NCBI GenBank assembly: GCA_045591095.1
Contig: JAZNSF010000019.1
Location: forward strand, 1 to 23,305
Direction of reading: 5' to 3'
Length of the DNA stretch: 23,305 bases
Origin: SIG440 sp045591095
GTDB lineage: Bacteria > Bacillota > Clostridia > Monoglobales > Monoglobaceae
Shown in pieces: positions 7,571-14,755 of this stretch. Under the pieces are notes generated by a model. It saw only the letters and a program-made list of their open reading frames with translations. It ran no database searches and was not told where the DNA came from. The stretch's first letter is position 1, and each line of letters begins with the position of its first letter. Both the position numbers and the translations under genes were made by a program.

Positions 7571-7664
7571 AAAAATGAGGCACAGTACTTTGATGTGACC
7601 CCAAAAAGTTAGACCAAAAATCTAACGATTGGGAGGTCGGTTCACTTTACAATGCCCCATTTTT
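7571..7664 (-). terminator. Terminator of the kinase gene, with a palindromic insert in its loop
   Basis: The outer arms AAAAATGGGGCA and TGCCTCATTTTT (minus strand) form a 12-bp stem with one G-U wobble, followed by a T-rich run. The stem is complete only as minus-strand RNA, matching the kinase gene that ends at 7670. The loop is about 70 nt and holds a second inverted repeat resembling fused insertion-sequence ends. Confidence 0.6.
7592..7643. mobile_element. Candidate miniature element or fused IS-end remnant
   Basis: About 52 nt running from GATGTGACCCC to GGTCGGTTC, with imperfect terminal inverted repeats and a perfect internal 6-bp repeat (GTTAGA/TCTAAC). It is flanked by direct repeats ACTTT (7587-7591 and 7644-7648), as a 5-bp target duplication would be. 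Ends of this general style (GTGACCCC-AAAAGTTAGAC) recall termini of IS3-like elements in gut Firmicutes, from memory. It has no coding capacity. Confidence 0.45.
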
Positions 7665-7669
7665 GTTAT

Positions 7670-8743
7670 TTATATATACTTTTTAACTATCTCAGAAAGC
7701 TTATCAAGTTTACTTTCTATGTCATATACCAACTTAAGCTGTGTACGCGCTCTGTCAAGATTGTGATTCTCGCGGTGGATTTTAAAATATTCGTCACCAT
7801 TTAGGTGGTCAGCCAAAAATCTTATACCACACTCATAGGTCATAATAAGAACCGAAATCGGCAAAAGCTCGATTTCCTTTTTAGTGATGGTTTCTTTCAT
7901 TTCGCCAACAAAGCCTTTTGTAAACTGCTCAAACTTTTCGAGGTCAAACCAGATTTTATCAAGCTCCTTTTCGTCCTCTGCTCCGCTTGCAGCACCAAAC
8001 CGCATTCCATCACCAAAGTCATAAAGCATCGACCCCGGCATAACAGTATCAAGGTCTACTACGCAAACCTCTTCTTTTGTTTTGTCGTCAAACAAAACAT
8101 TGTTAAGTTTGGTGTCGTTGTGAGTAACTCTGAGTGGCACCTCACCCTTTTCCATAGCATCTGTTATAACATCTGCATACTTACTGTACTTAATCGCAAA
8201 ATCAACTTCTTCCCTTACCGACTGAAGCCTTTTTGCCTTATTGTTTTCTATTGCAGATTCAAGCTGCTTTACACGCTGGGGGGTGTTATGAAAATCAACA
8301 ATGGTTTCGTACAGCCTATCCGCAGGAAAGTCATCAAGCATATTTTGAAATCTGCCAAATGCTCTTCCGGCATAAAAAAGCTGAATCGGGTCCTCCGCTA
8401 TATCATAGCTTAAAGACCTTTCAATAAATCTATACATTCTGAAATAATTGCATTTGTCGTCTTTGTAATAGTCTTGTCCATCTACTGTAGGAATGACAGT
8501 TAAAGTCTCCCTGTCTGGGTCTCCGCCTGCCGCTTCGATTTTCTTCTTGAGATGAATGGTTACATTCTTTATATTCTCCATTACCTCTTCAGGCTTTTTG
8601 AATACATTTGAATTTATGCGCTGTAAAATATACCTTGGCGAACTGTCAAAAAGATATGTGTCGTTGATATGCCCGTTTCCGTAAGCTCCCATTATTTTGT
8701 CTACGGCAAAGTGAGAACTGACTTCTGTTATATCATAATTCAT
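7670..8743 (-). CDS. N-acetylhexosamine 1-kinase-like phosphotransferase (APH fold)
   Basis: A 357-residue member of the aminoglycoside-phosphotransferase-like kinase fold. The catalytic loop HNDTKLNNVLF (about residue 208) carries the general base Asp and the metal-binding Asn, and DLDTVMPG (about 231) holds the metal-binding Asp. The N-terminal lobe has YGNGHINDTYLF and YILQRINSNVF. These match NahK-type enzymes, which phosphorylate GlcNAc/GalNAc at C1 in host-glycan use; related choline or homoserine kinases are less similar. I place the start at the ATG at 8743, eight nt after GGGAGG; an upstream in-frame GTG at 8764 sits before that ribosome site. It stands alone with its own promoter and terminator. 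No sugar phosphorylase or transporter is near, so the substrate is inferred only. Confidence 0.8.
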   Translation of the reverse strand: MNYDITEVSSHFAVDKIMGAYGNGHINDTYLFDSSPRYILQRINSNVFKKPEEVMENIKNVTIHLKKKIEAAGGDPDRETLTVIPTVDGQDYYKDDKCNYFRMYRFIERSLSYDIAEDPIQLFYAGRAFGRFQNMLDDFPADRLYETIVDFHNTPQRVKQLESAIENNKAKRLQSVREEVDFAIKYSKYADVITDAMEKGEVPLRVTHNDTKLNNVLFDDKTKEEVCVVDLDTVMPGSMLYDFGDGMRFGAASGAEDEKELDKIWFDLEKFEQFTKGFVGEMKETITKKEIELLPISVLIMTYECGIRFLADHLNGDEYFKIHRENHNLDRARTQLKLVYDIESKLDKLSEIVKKYI

Positions 8744-8808
8744 TTTAGCATCCTCCCAAGACACCTTTCAAACTTTATTTTATCTAAAACAGTCTTATTC
8801 CCAACTAT

Positions 8809-8837
8809 ACTATACCAATTTCAAACCCGTTTGTCAA
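8809..8837 (-). promoter_or_regulatory. Sigma-A promoter of the NahK-like gene
   Basis: On the minus strand, TTGACA (8832-8837), a 17-nt spacer and TATAGT (8809-8814), with a second overlapping TATAGT 5 nt further on. It lies about 66 nt upstream of the start codon. Confidence 0.75.
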
Positions 8838-8848
8838 TACGAATTGAC
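8833..8848. promoter_or_regulatory. Inverted repeat overlapping the -35 of the kinase promoter
   Basis: GTCAAT-ACGA-ATTGAC is a perfect 6-bp inverted repeat that covers most of the TTGACA hexamer and the bases upstream of it. A dimeric regulator bound here would block polymerase. Operator function is inferred. Confidence 0.3.
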
Positions 8849-8966
8849 GAATTTCTGCGACTTTTTTGCGCCGTGTAAAAGCTTGTATTATTTACCTACA
8901 ACGCTTTACAAAACTTCACCGTTTTTGTGTTTTATATATCTTTTTCATAATTTTTCTAAAAAAAGC

Positions 8967-8995
8967 TTGCAAAACTGAAAGTATTCTGCTATAAT
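8967..8995 (+). promoter_or_regulatory. Sigma-A promoter of rpmB
   Basis: TTGCAA (8967-8972), a 17-nt spacer and exact TATAAT (8990-8995) lie about 50 nt upstream of the rpmB start codon. No leader structure typical of autoregulated ribosomal genes is evident. Confidence 0.82.
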
Positions 8996-9051
8996 AATTT
9001 GAGTTCAATTAAATTGTTTATTTTGATTTCATTTAGGAGGTGTATATATAT

Positions 9052-9240
9052 ATGGCAAAATGCGAGGTTTGCGGTAAGGAACTTAAGTTTGGAATTAAGG
9101 TTTCCCATTCACACCGTCGTTCCAATAGAACATGGAAGCCCAACATCAGAAGAGTTAAGGCAGTTGTTGGTGGTACTCCCAAAAGAGTGTATGTGTGCTC
9201 AAGATGCCTAAGATCAGGAAAAGTTCAGAGAGCTGTTTAA
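9052..9240 (+). CDS. rpmB: 50S ribosomal protein L28
   Basis: A 62-residue L28 (bL28), the usual length. It starts at the ATG preceded by AGGAGG; open codons upstream are untranslated leader. Motifs are MAKCEVCGK, VSHSHRRSNRTWKPN and VCSRCLRSGKV. Four cysteines (C4, C7, C49, C52) form the zinc-binding C+ version of the protein; zinc-free paralogues lack them. It is monocistronic, with a consensus promoter before it and a strong terminator after it. It faces spoVM across that terminator, an adjacency also found in Bacillus subtilis. Confidence 0.98.
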   Translation: MAKCEVCGKELKFGIKVSHSHRRSNRTWKPNIRRVKAVVGGTPKRVYVCSRCLRSGKVQRAV

Positions 9241-9253
9241 TCACAAACAATTT

Positions 9254-9288
9254 AAGAGGATGAAAACGTCGGTTTTCATCCTCTTTTT
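9254..9288. terminator. Terminator shared by rpmB and spoVM
   Basis: A perfect 14-bp stem (AAGAGGATGAAAAC with GTTTTCATCCTCTT, loop GTCG) is followed by TTTTT on the plus strand, 13 nt after the rpmB stop. spoVM converges from the other side 10 nt away. The minus-strand T tract is weak, so rightward termination should be the more efficient. Confidence 0.9.
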
Positions 9289-9297
9289 GTATGTAAG

Positions 9298-9381
9298 TTA
9301 CGCACTTTCATTTTTTATCTTGAAGATACTTTTCAAAATCCCCCTTAAAAGTCTGGGAGCCTTTACTACTACAATTTTCAT
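9298..9381 (-). CDS. spoVM: Stage V sporulation protein SpoVM (27 residues)
   Basis: A 27-codon gene, easily missed because of its size. The product begins MKIVVVKAPRLLRGILKSIF and ends IKNESA. It has the SpoVM design: a short, basic, single amphipathic helix with a Pro near position 9 and a leucine/isoleucine-rich face, close in length to the 26-residue B. subtilis protein. SpoVM sits on the convex outer forespore membrane, recruits the coat ATPase SpoIVA and is needed for coat and cortex assembly. The start is preceded by AGAGGAGG with 8 nt spacing, in the 16-nt gap after an upstream membrane-protein gene. spoVM beside rpmB is the arrangement known from Bacillus, which strongly supports the call. 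It also implies the organism can form spores. Confidence 0.93.
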   Translation of the reverse strand: MKIVVVKAPRLLRGILKSIFKIKNESA

Positions 9382-9397
9382 ATTTGCTGCCTCCTCT

Positions 9398-9571
9398 CTA
9401 TTTTTTTACAATTATGCAAACACCTGCACCTATAAGGCAAATACCGAGCAAAGTGATTAGGATATATCTAGGTATAGCATACGCCAAAAACATTCCCGTC
9501 CCAATTGCAATAAAAAAGTACCCTGCCCTGCTGTTTGAGTGTTTTCGGCAGCATCTTCGCCTCTTAATCAC
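9398..9571 (-). CDS. Small two-helix membrane protein upstream of spoVM
   Basis: A 57-residue protein starting at the GTG at 9571, eight nt after AGGAGG; the in-frame GTG at 9580 overlaps that ribosome site and is unlikely. The N-terminus is highly basic and cysteine-bearing (IKRRRCCRKHSNSR). Two hydrophobic helices follow, about residues 17-32 (YFFIAIGTGMFLAYAI) and 35-54 (YILITLLGICLIGAGVCIIV), with a KK end. Positive charge at both ends suggests both termini in the cytoplasm. The stop lies 16 nt before the spoVM start, so the two are almost certainly co-transcribed. I do not recognise the family; the context suggests a sporulation or forespore-membrane role. A TATAAT (9597-9602 on the minus strand) lies upstream but lacks a good -35. 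Confidence 0.7.
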   Translation of the reverse strand: MIKRRRCCRKHSNSRAGYFFIAIGTGMFLAYAIPRYILITLLGICLIGAGVCIIVKK

Positions 9572-9650
9572 CCTAAACACCTCCTCTTTACTGTCATTAT
9601 ATTCTTCTCTCTGAATTTGGTTACCGCTTCAATTTGCTTCCTTTTTTGTC

Positions 9651-9679
9651 TTGTAATTTTTAAGTATTTATGTTACAAT
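9651..9679 (+). promoter_or_regulatory. Promoter of the yhaO/yhaN operon
   Basis: TTGTAA (9651-9656), a 17-nt spacer and TACAAT (9674-9679) lie 32 nt upstream of the yhaO-like start codon. It could serve the whole plus-strand run to 14740, since gaps there are short. Confidence 0.65.
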
Positions 9680-9711
9680 GATCTTAGATTTTGTTGAAAG
9701 GAGCATCCCCT

Positions 9712-10836
9712 ATGTCAGTGAAAATTTTACACACCGCAGACCTTCATCTTGCTTCGGGCAAAACAGGCGTTGAAAACGGCAAATCAGAGATCGAAAATAC
9801 TTTTTTCAAGATAATAGAGCTTTGCCGCACCGAAAACATTGATTTTTTACTTATTTCAGGGGACCTGTTTGACTCGCCATTAGTTTCTGCCGTCGATGCA
9901 GAAAATGTCATTTCAGCCATTTCGAAAATCCCCAAAACTATTGTCGCAATCGCTTCGGGCAATCACGACTATGCATCGCCCGGCTCAGTTTATACCAAAT
10001 ATAAATTCCCCGAAAATACGGTTATTTTTACCTCGTTTTTGGAATATGTTGATTTTCCCCAAAAGAACGTAAGGCTTTGGGGTGCAGGCTTTACTGACCG
10101 TTTTGAATCGCTTCCGCTTCTTCAGAATTTCGAAGAATCTGACAATGATTCTATTAACCTTTGCGTTCTTCACGGAGAGCTGGTGGCAAATAATTCTCAA
10201 AGCACATATAATCCCATATACCCATCTGCTATTGAACAAAGTAATATGGACTATATCGCACTTGGCCACATTCACAAACGAAGCGAAATCCAAAAACTTG
10301 GCGGTACAAGTTTTTCTTACAGCGGATGCCCTGACGGTATGGGATTTGACGAACCGGGCGGCCACGGCGTATATATGGGTACTGTTTCCAAGGGTGAATG
10401 TAACCTCGAATATATTGAGCTTTCGTCAAGGCAGTATCTTCTAAAGACTTTTGACGTATCTGATTTGTCCAATTCTTTTGAGGCTTCAGATCATATTTTA
10501 GAGTCTTTAAAATGCGAACAGCCTGATTCCTTTCACAGAAATTTGTATCGAATTACTCTCAACGGAGAGATTTCGGCTAAACTTTCGGTTGACGCGTCGC
10601 AAATACAAAAGATTTTGGCCGAGAAGCTTTATTATATCGAAGTTATCGACAGGATATCTACCAGTATAGATTCTCTTTCGGCTCTTAAAAACGAAACTTC
10701 ACTCAGGGGAGTTTTTGTAAGTAAAATGCTTGACAAAATTTCGTCTTCAGAAGAAGACGAACAGGAGCTTTATAAAAATGCACTGAAAATCGGACTTAAG
10801 GCTTTTAACAAAGGGGTGATGCTGGGTGATAATTAA
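9712..10836 (+). CDS. yhaO: SbcD/YhaO-type metallophosphoesterase (DNA repair nuclease)
   Basis: A 374-residue calcineurin-like phosphoesterase. All family metal-site motifs are visible: DLHLAS (D10/H12), GDLFDSP (about 50), SGNHDY (about 83), LHGE (about 154) and GHIHKR (about 185). It is the length of YhaO and Mre11-like SbcD proteins. These are manganese-dependent nucleases that trim DNA ends and hairpins together with an SMC-like ATPase. The ATG at 9712 follows AAAGGAG by 8 nt; the TTG codons upstream lie before that site. The next gene overlaps its 3' end by 11 nt, so the two are translationally coupled. The C-terminal ~130 residues, which should bind the partner coiled coil, lack motifs I recognise. 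B. subtilis YhaO is the best-known analogue. Confidence 0.88.
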   Translation: MSVKILHTADLHLASGKTGVENGKSEIENTFFKIIELCRTENIDFLLISGDLFDSPLVSAVDAENVISAISKIPKTIVAIASGNHDYASPGSVYTKYKFPENTVIFTSFLEYVDFPQKNVRLWGAGFTDRFESLPLLQNFEESDNDSINLCVLHGELVANNSQSTYNPIYPSAIEQSNMDYIALGHIHKRSEIQKLGGTSFSYSGCPDGMGFDEPGGHGVYMGTVSKGECNLEYIELSSRQYLLKTFDVSDLSNSFEASDHILESLKCEQPDSFHRNLYRITLNGEISAKLSVDASQIQKILAEKLYYIEVIDRISTSIDSLSALKNETSLRGVFVSKMLDKISSSEEDEQELYKNALKIGLKAFNKGVMLGDN

Positions 10837-13192
10837 ATCAATCGAAATTGAGGGCTTTGGCAAATTTTCGGGATACACACTAAATCTAAAAAAGGGCTTT
10901 AACCTTATCCTTGGCGGCAACGAATACGGAAAGACTACTCTTATGGCATTTGTCAAAATGATGTTTTACAGCAGCAGCAGTAAGACCGAAAAGGCGTCTG
11001 ACCTTTTTAAGTCCTTACGCAAAAAATATAGGCCCTTTAATGGCTCTCCAATGCTTGGAACTATTGAATTCGAATTTGACGGCATGGATTTTCGCATGCA
11101 GAAAGAATTTTTAAAATCCGAAGCAACTGACAAGACTACTATTTTTTGCAAAACAACGGGCGAAAACTTTGAGATTGGAAACAAAAATGAAGCTGGTGAA
11201 TACTTTTTTGGCATGAAGCTTGACGAATTTGAGCGCAGTATCTTTATTGGCGAAAACGGCGGTTTTTCTGCTGACTCATCAAGCGACAGTCTTGCTATGC
11301 GGGTTTCTAACCTTACTGTTTCGGGTGACGAAAATATTTCTCACCAGACAATCCTTAAACGCCTTTCGGATGCTTTAGAAGAGCTTATCTCTAAAAGTGG
11401 CAAAAAGGGAATTTTAGCCGAAGAAACCAAAAAGCTTGAGGACCTCAAATTTGAAGAGCAGCAACTTGTGCAGCTTGAAAAAGAGCAAAGCTCTTTGGAA
11501 GCTTATATTCTAAAGCTTAAAACTGAAATTGTGGATATCGAGGACAATCTCAGCCGTATTTCTGAAAGCCAGAGCTTAGAAGCTGCAAAAAAAGAGCTCA
11601 ACGCCCTTTATGCACTTCACAATAAGCAAAACCTTTTAAATGCAGTAAAAGTCCAGCTTTCTTCATACGATGCGCCCGAGGCTGATTTACGTACTTATAT
11701 TCAAAAGGCAAATGCTTTGAGTGACAAAATTGATGAAAAGCTTATCAGAATACAGGAAATAACATCAGCTACAAGCCAAAGCGACGTTTCGGATGACGAG
11801 TTTTTGCGTCTTCTTAGCCTTGAAGAAACTACAGCAAAGCTCCGTAGTGATATAAGCGTCCTTGAAGGCAAAGTCCAGGACCTCGATAACCGTCTTAAAT
11901 TAGATATGCTATCCGCAACTAAAGTTAAAAGACTTATCTCCTTCGTTCCAATCCTTCTGGCAGTCTTAATCTCGGGATTTATTTATTTTAGCAATATTTT
12001 ACCTTTACAGGTTGCCGTTTCTTCCTTGAGTTTAGGTCTGATTATTACGGCTATTATGTTTTTTACATCAAAAAAACGTGCCCAGAGAACACTTTCAGCA
12101 CGCCTTTTAGTGCGGGACATTGAGGAAGCAGTCCGCAGTCTTTCGTGTTTTGAAGAAGCTATGCTTCAAAAATCCTTGGATGATATTTTAGATGATGTTA
12201 AATCTTTGCTTCAAGACTCTGTTTCCGAGCTTTCTGAGGGGCTTTCGAGGCATCACTCTTCAAACATTTCAGAGCTTCGCAAAAAATCAACTATTGCAAA
12301 AACCGAGGACATAAAGAAAATTAACGAGGAGCTTTCGGCCGATAAGGAAAGCTTTATTGCTTTGGCAACTACCATAAAAAATTCAGCTACCTACTCTGCT
12401 GCAAAAATTTTATATGTAGAGCTTTGTGAAAGTCTTAAGTCGCTTGACTCTTTAACTGCCGAAATCAATACCTTGTCCGATGCTACCGGTATTTTGGATG
12501 CATCGCCTCAGTTTGTTGACAATCGTATAAAAGAGCTTGGGGATATTATTCACAATTCTACTCACCAAGAGAATTTTCAAAACATCTCGCCGGCCGAGCT
12601 TCGCACAAAGCTTCAACAAAAAAGAGCCGAGCTTGACGAATATCAAAGAAAAATCATCATCCCATCAAGAAGTCTTAACGAGGTAAGGCGCTTGATTGGC
12701 GAATTGGAAGAAAAATGTGCAGAGCTTAACAACCGTTACAAAGAAATATCTCTTGCGATAGACATAATAAACCAATCAATCCTCGAAGTAAATAAGGGCC
12801 TTGGCTCAAAGCTTGGCGAAAAAGTCAGCAAATATCTTTCCAAAATTTCATCTGACAGATTTCATGATGTGCTTGTCCCCCGTGACCTCAGTATTGAAGT
12901 ACGAGGTAACGCCGGCGAAAGTTATCACGAGTGGAAGTATATGAGTGAAAGTGCAATCAGCCGGATATACCTTGCGCTTCGTCTTGCAATGACCGATATA
13001 ATCGCACAAAACCAAAATGGCTTACCTCTGTTTTTTGACGATATTCTTTCAGGCTATGACGATGAGGGTGTAAGACTGGCTCTTGAATTTTTAAAAGACT
13101 ATCTTGACACATCAAATTCGGTATCTCAAATGGTATTTTTTACCTGCCACGAAAGTATTGCAAAAATGGCAAAAGAAATTTTTGGGGAATAA
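10826..13192 (+). CDS. yhaN: YhaN/SbcC-like SMC-type ATPase with central membrane hairpin
   Basis: A 788-residue Rad50/SbcC-like ATPase. Walker A is GGNEYGKTT (about residues 30-38) in the context IEIEGFGKFSGY; Walker B is LPLFFDDILSGYDDEG (about 733-748). Two coiled-coil arms flank two predicted membrane helices at about 372-418 (FVPILLAVLISGFIYFSNIL and VAVSSLSLGLIITAIMFF), as in YhaN-type proteins. The zinc-hook CxxC of Rad50 is absent. It is shorter than the ~960-residue B. subtilis YhaN. The expected LSGG-type signature before YLALRLA is degenerate, reading MSESAISRIYLALRLAM. The start is a GTG overlapping the yhaO end, after AAGGGG. It presumably forms a membrane-tethered DNA-end-processing complex with the YhaO-like partner. 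Confidence 0.85.
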   Translation: MIIKSIEIEGFGKFSGYTLNLKKGFNLILGGNEYGKTTLMAFVKMMFYSSSSKTEKASDLFKSLRKKYRPFNGSPMLGTIEFEFDGMDFRMQKEFLKSEATDKTTIFCKTTGENFEIGNKNEAGEYFFGMKLDEFERSIFIGENGGFSADSSSDSLAMRVSNLTVSGDENISHQTILKRLSDALEELISKSGKKGILAEETKKLEDLKFEEQQLVQLEKEQSSLEAYILKLKTEIVDIEDNLSRISESQSLEAAKKELNALYALHNKQNLLNAVKVQLSSYDAPEADLRTYIQKANALSDKIDEKLIRIQEITSATSQSDVSDDEFLRLLSLEETTAKLRSDISVLEGKVQDLDNRLKLDMLSATKVKRLISFVPILLAVLISGFIYFSNILPLQVAVSSLSLGLIITAIMFFTSKKRAQRTLSARLLVRDIEEAVRSLSCFEEAMLQKSLDDILDDVKSLLQDSVSELSEGLSRHHSSNISELRKKSTIAKTEDIKKINEELSADKESFIALATTIKNSATYSAAKILYVELCESLKSLDSLTAEINTLSDATGILDASPQFVDNRIKELGDIIHNSTHQENFQNISPAELRTKLQQKRAELDEYQRKIIIPSRSLNEVRRLIGELEEKCAELNNRYKEISLAIDIINQSILEVNKGLGSKLGEKVSKYLSKISSDRFHDVLVPRDLSIEVRGNAGESYHEWKYMSESAISRIYLALRLAMTDIIAQNQNGLPLFFDDILSGYDDEGVRLALEFLKDYLDTSNSVSQMVFFTCHESIAKMAKEIFGE

Positions 13193-13216
13193 TCATCAGA
13201 AAGAAGGCTGAAACTA

Positions 13217-13828
13217 ATGGCAATGACCATAACATATGAGCTAAACGACGCTCTTTATGTAAACTTTACCAATCGCTGTTCGAATGACTGCATTTTTTGT
13301 CTGCGCAATAATCACGACAATGTAAACGGCGAAGACAATCTTTGGCTTGACCACGAACCAACTTTAGACGAAATCAAAAAAGATTTTGCAAAAAGGGATA
13401 TGGCCAAATACAAATCCGTTGTCTTTTGCGGATACGGCGAACCTCTTATGAGGTTTGACACATGTATGGAAACTGCAAAATGGCTAAAAGCTCAGTATCC
13501 CCATATCAGCATACGAATCAACACCAACGGTCAGGCTAACTTAATCCACGGCCGTGACGTAACGTCAAAGCTTTCGGGGCTTGTTGACTCAATTTCAATC
13601 AGTCTTAATGCACCCACAGCCGCGCAATATGACGAGCTTTGTCACAGCGACTTTGGCGAAAAGGCATTTGATGCACTTTTGGACTTTGCAAAAAACGCAA
13701 AAAAGTTTGTTCCTATCGTTACGCTTTCGGTTGTTGACCACGACCTTACAAAAGACGAAATTTCTGAATGTGAAAAGCTCGCTAAGGACTGTGGAGTAAA
13801 CTTTAGAGTCAGAGAATATATAAAATAA
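13217..13828 (+). CDS. Radical SAM protein of the TatD-associated family
   Basis: A 203-residue short radical SAM protein. The cluster motif is C21-x3-C25-x2-C28 (NRCSNDCIFC), followed by GYGEPL near residue 74 (the SAM-contact glycine motif), INTNG and SISLNAP. The length and the opening TYELNDALYVNFTNRC match the family often found beside or fused to TatD-type DNases, which is how it is named. The barrel is partial, as in other short family members, and no second cluster domain is present. The reaction is unknown. Here no TatD gene is adjacent; the neighbours are the YhaO/YhaN pair upstream (24-nt gap) and a DUF2156 gene downstream (15-nt gap), so it probably belongs to their transcript. 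The ribosome site AGAAGG is 10 nt before the ATG, and a second ATG lies two codons on. Confidence 0.85.
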   Translation: MAMTITYELNDALYVNFTNRCSNDCIFCLRNNHDNVNGEDNLWLDHEPTLDEIKKDFAKRDMAKYKSVVFCGYGEPLMRFDTCMETAKWLKAQYPHISIRINTNGQANLIHGRDVTSKLSGLVDSISISLNAPTAAQYDELCHSDFGEKAFDALLDFAKNAKKFVPIVTLSVVDHDLTKDEISECEKLAKDCGVNFRVREYIK

Positions 13829-13843
13829 AAGGATCTGATAGAA

Positions 13844-14740
13844 ATGCAATTTGATATAAAAGATATTACGCTTGAGGATAAGCCGCTTTTTGACCAATAT
13901 TTTGCAAATTACAACGGTATGAACTCTGAATATACCTTTACCAATATGTTTATATGGCGAAAAAGCTATAATATCCGATATGCAGTGATTGATGGAATGC
14001 TGTGCATTTTTTCGCGGCACGGAGGAAGCGCTGAAACTGTAAACTTTCCCTTAGGCAGTGGGGACATAAAATCGGTAATTTCAAAGCTAACCCGCTACTT
14101 TAACGAAATTGGCCAAAGGCCTCTTATCCGGCTTTACAATGATTTTGAGGTTGACGCATTAAACGCTTCATTCCCTGACCTATTTATCCTCACCGAAGAC
14201 CGAAATTCCTTTGATTATGTATACAAGGTTTCTGACCTTATTAATCTTCCGGGCAGCAAATACCATTCAAAGCGAAATCATATAAATCAATTTATAGCAA
14301 ACTACCCGTATAAATACCAAAAAATAACCAATGACCAGCTCTTACCCTGCTTTTTGATGTTTGAAAAATGGTGCGATAGCAAAAAAGATACGGTTGACGG
14401 AATTTTGGAACAACACGAGGCAGTAAAAAATCTTATCGACAATTTTGACGCTTTAAATGTTAGCGGCGGTTGTATATCGGTTGACGAAAAGATTATCGCA
14501 TTTTCTTTTGGCGAGGTGTTAAGCGCGAAAAATTCGGTTGCCGTCATACACTTAGAGCATGCCGATACTGACTTTCGTGGTAGCTTTCCGATGATAAACC
14601 AGCAGTTTTTGGAGAATGAGTGGAGCACGCTTACCTACGTAAACCGCGAAGAAGATATGGGTCTTATGGGACTTCGGAATGCAAAAAAATCCTATAAACC
14701 CTGCCTTATGATAAAAAAATATGTCGCTTCCCTTAAATAA
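13844..14740 (+). CDS. DUF2156 (LPG-synthetase C-terminal-like, GNAT-fold) protein
   Basis: A 298-residue soluble protein that matches the DUF2156 family, the domain forming the C-terminal aminoacyltransferase part of phosphatidylglycerol lysyltransferases (MprF). It lacks the MprF membrane part entirely. Family-like segments are the N-terminal FDIKDITLEDKPLFDQYF, NSEYTFTNMFIWR and the C-terminal IHLEHADTDFRGSFPMINQQ and YVNREEDMGLMGLRNAKKSY. The fold is two GNAT-like lobes, so an acyl or aminoacyl transfer to a cytoplasmic substrate is plausible but unproven. It starts at an ATG after AAAGGA (spacing about 9-10 nt), 15 nt after the radical SAM gene, and is probably the last gene of that run. 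The hairpin at 14756 could terminate it. Confidence 0.85.
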   Translation: MQFDIKDITLEDKPLFDQYFANYNGMNSEYTFTNMFIWRKSYNIRYAVIDGMLCIFSRHGGSAETVNFPLGSGDIKSVISKLTRYFNEIGQRPLIRLYNDFEVDALNASFPDLFILTEDRNSFDYVYKVSDLINLPGSKYHSKRNHINQFIANYPYKYQKITNDQLLPCFLMFEKWCDSKKDTVDGILEQHEAVKNLIDNFDALNVSGGCISVDEKIIAFSFGEVLSAKNSVAVIHLEHADTDFRGSFPMINQQFLENEWSTLTYVNREEDMGLMGLRNAKKSYKPCLMIKKYVASLK

Positions 14741-14755
14741 TTTAGCATACAAACA

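Larger units (their letters stand above)
8744..9051. other. Divergent intergenic region, kinase gene and rpmB
   Basis: This 308-nt gap has no plausible gene. It holds two outward-facing sigma-A promoters (8809-8837 and 8967-8995), an inverted repeat over the -35 of the leftward promoter, and a roughly 130-nt AT-rich middle in which I see no further structure. Confidence 0.6.

Noticed and set aside
9260..9460. Open frame of 66 codons on the plus strand with a hydrophobic N-terminus
   Set aside because: Its ATG lies inside the stem of the rpmB terminator, it has no ribosome site, and it runs antisense to spoVM, which has a strong site and clear identity.
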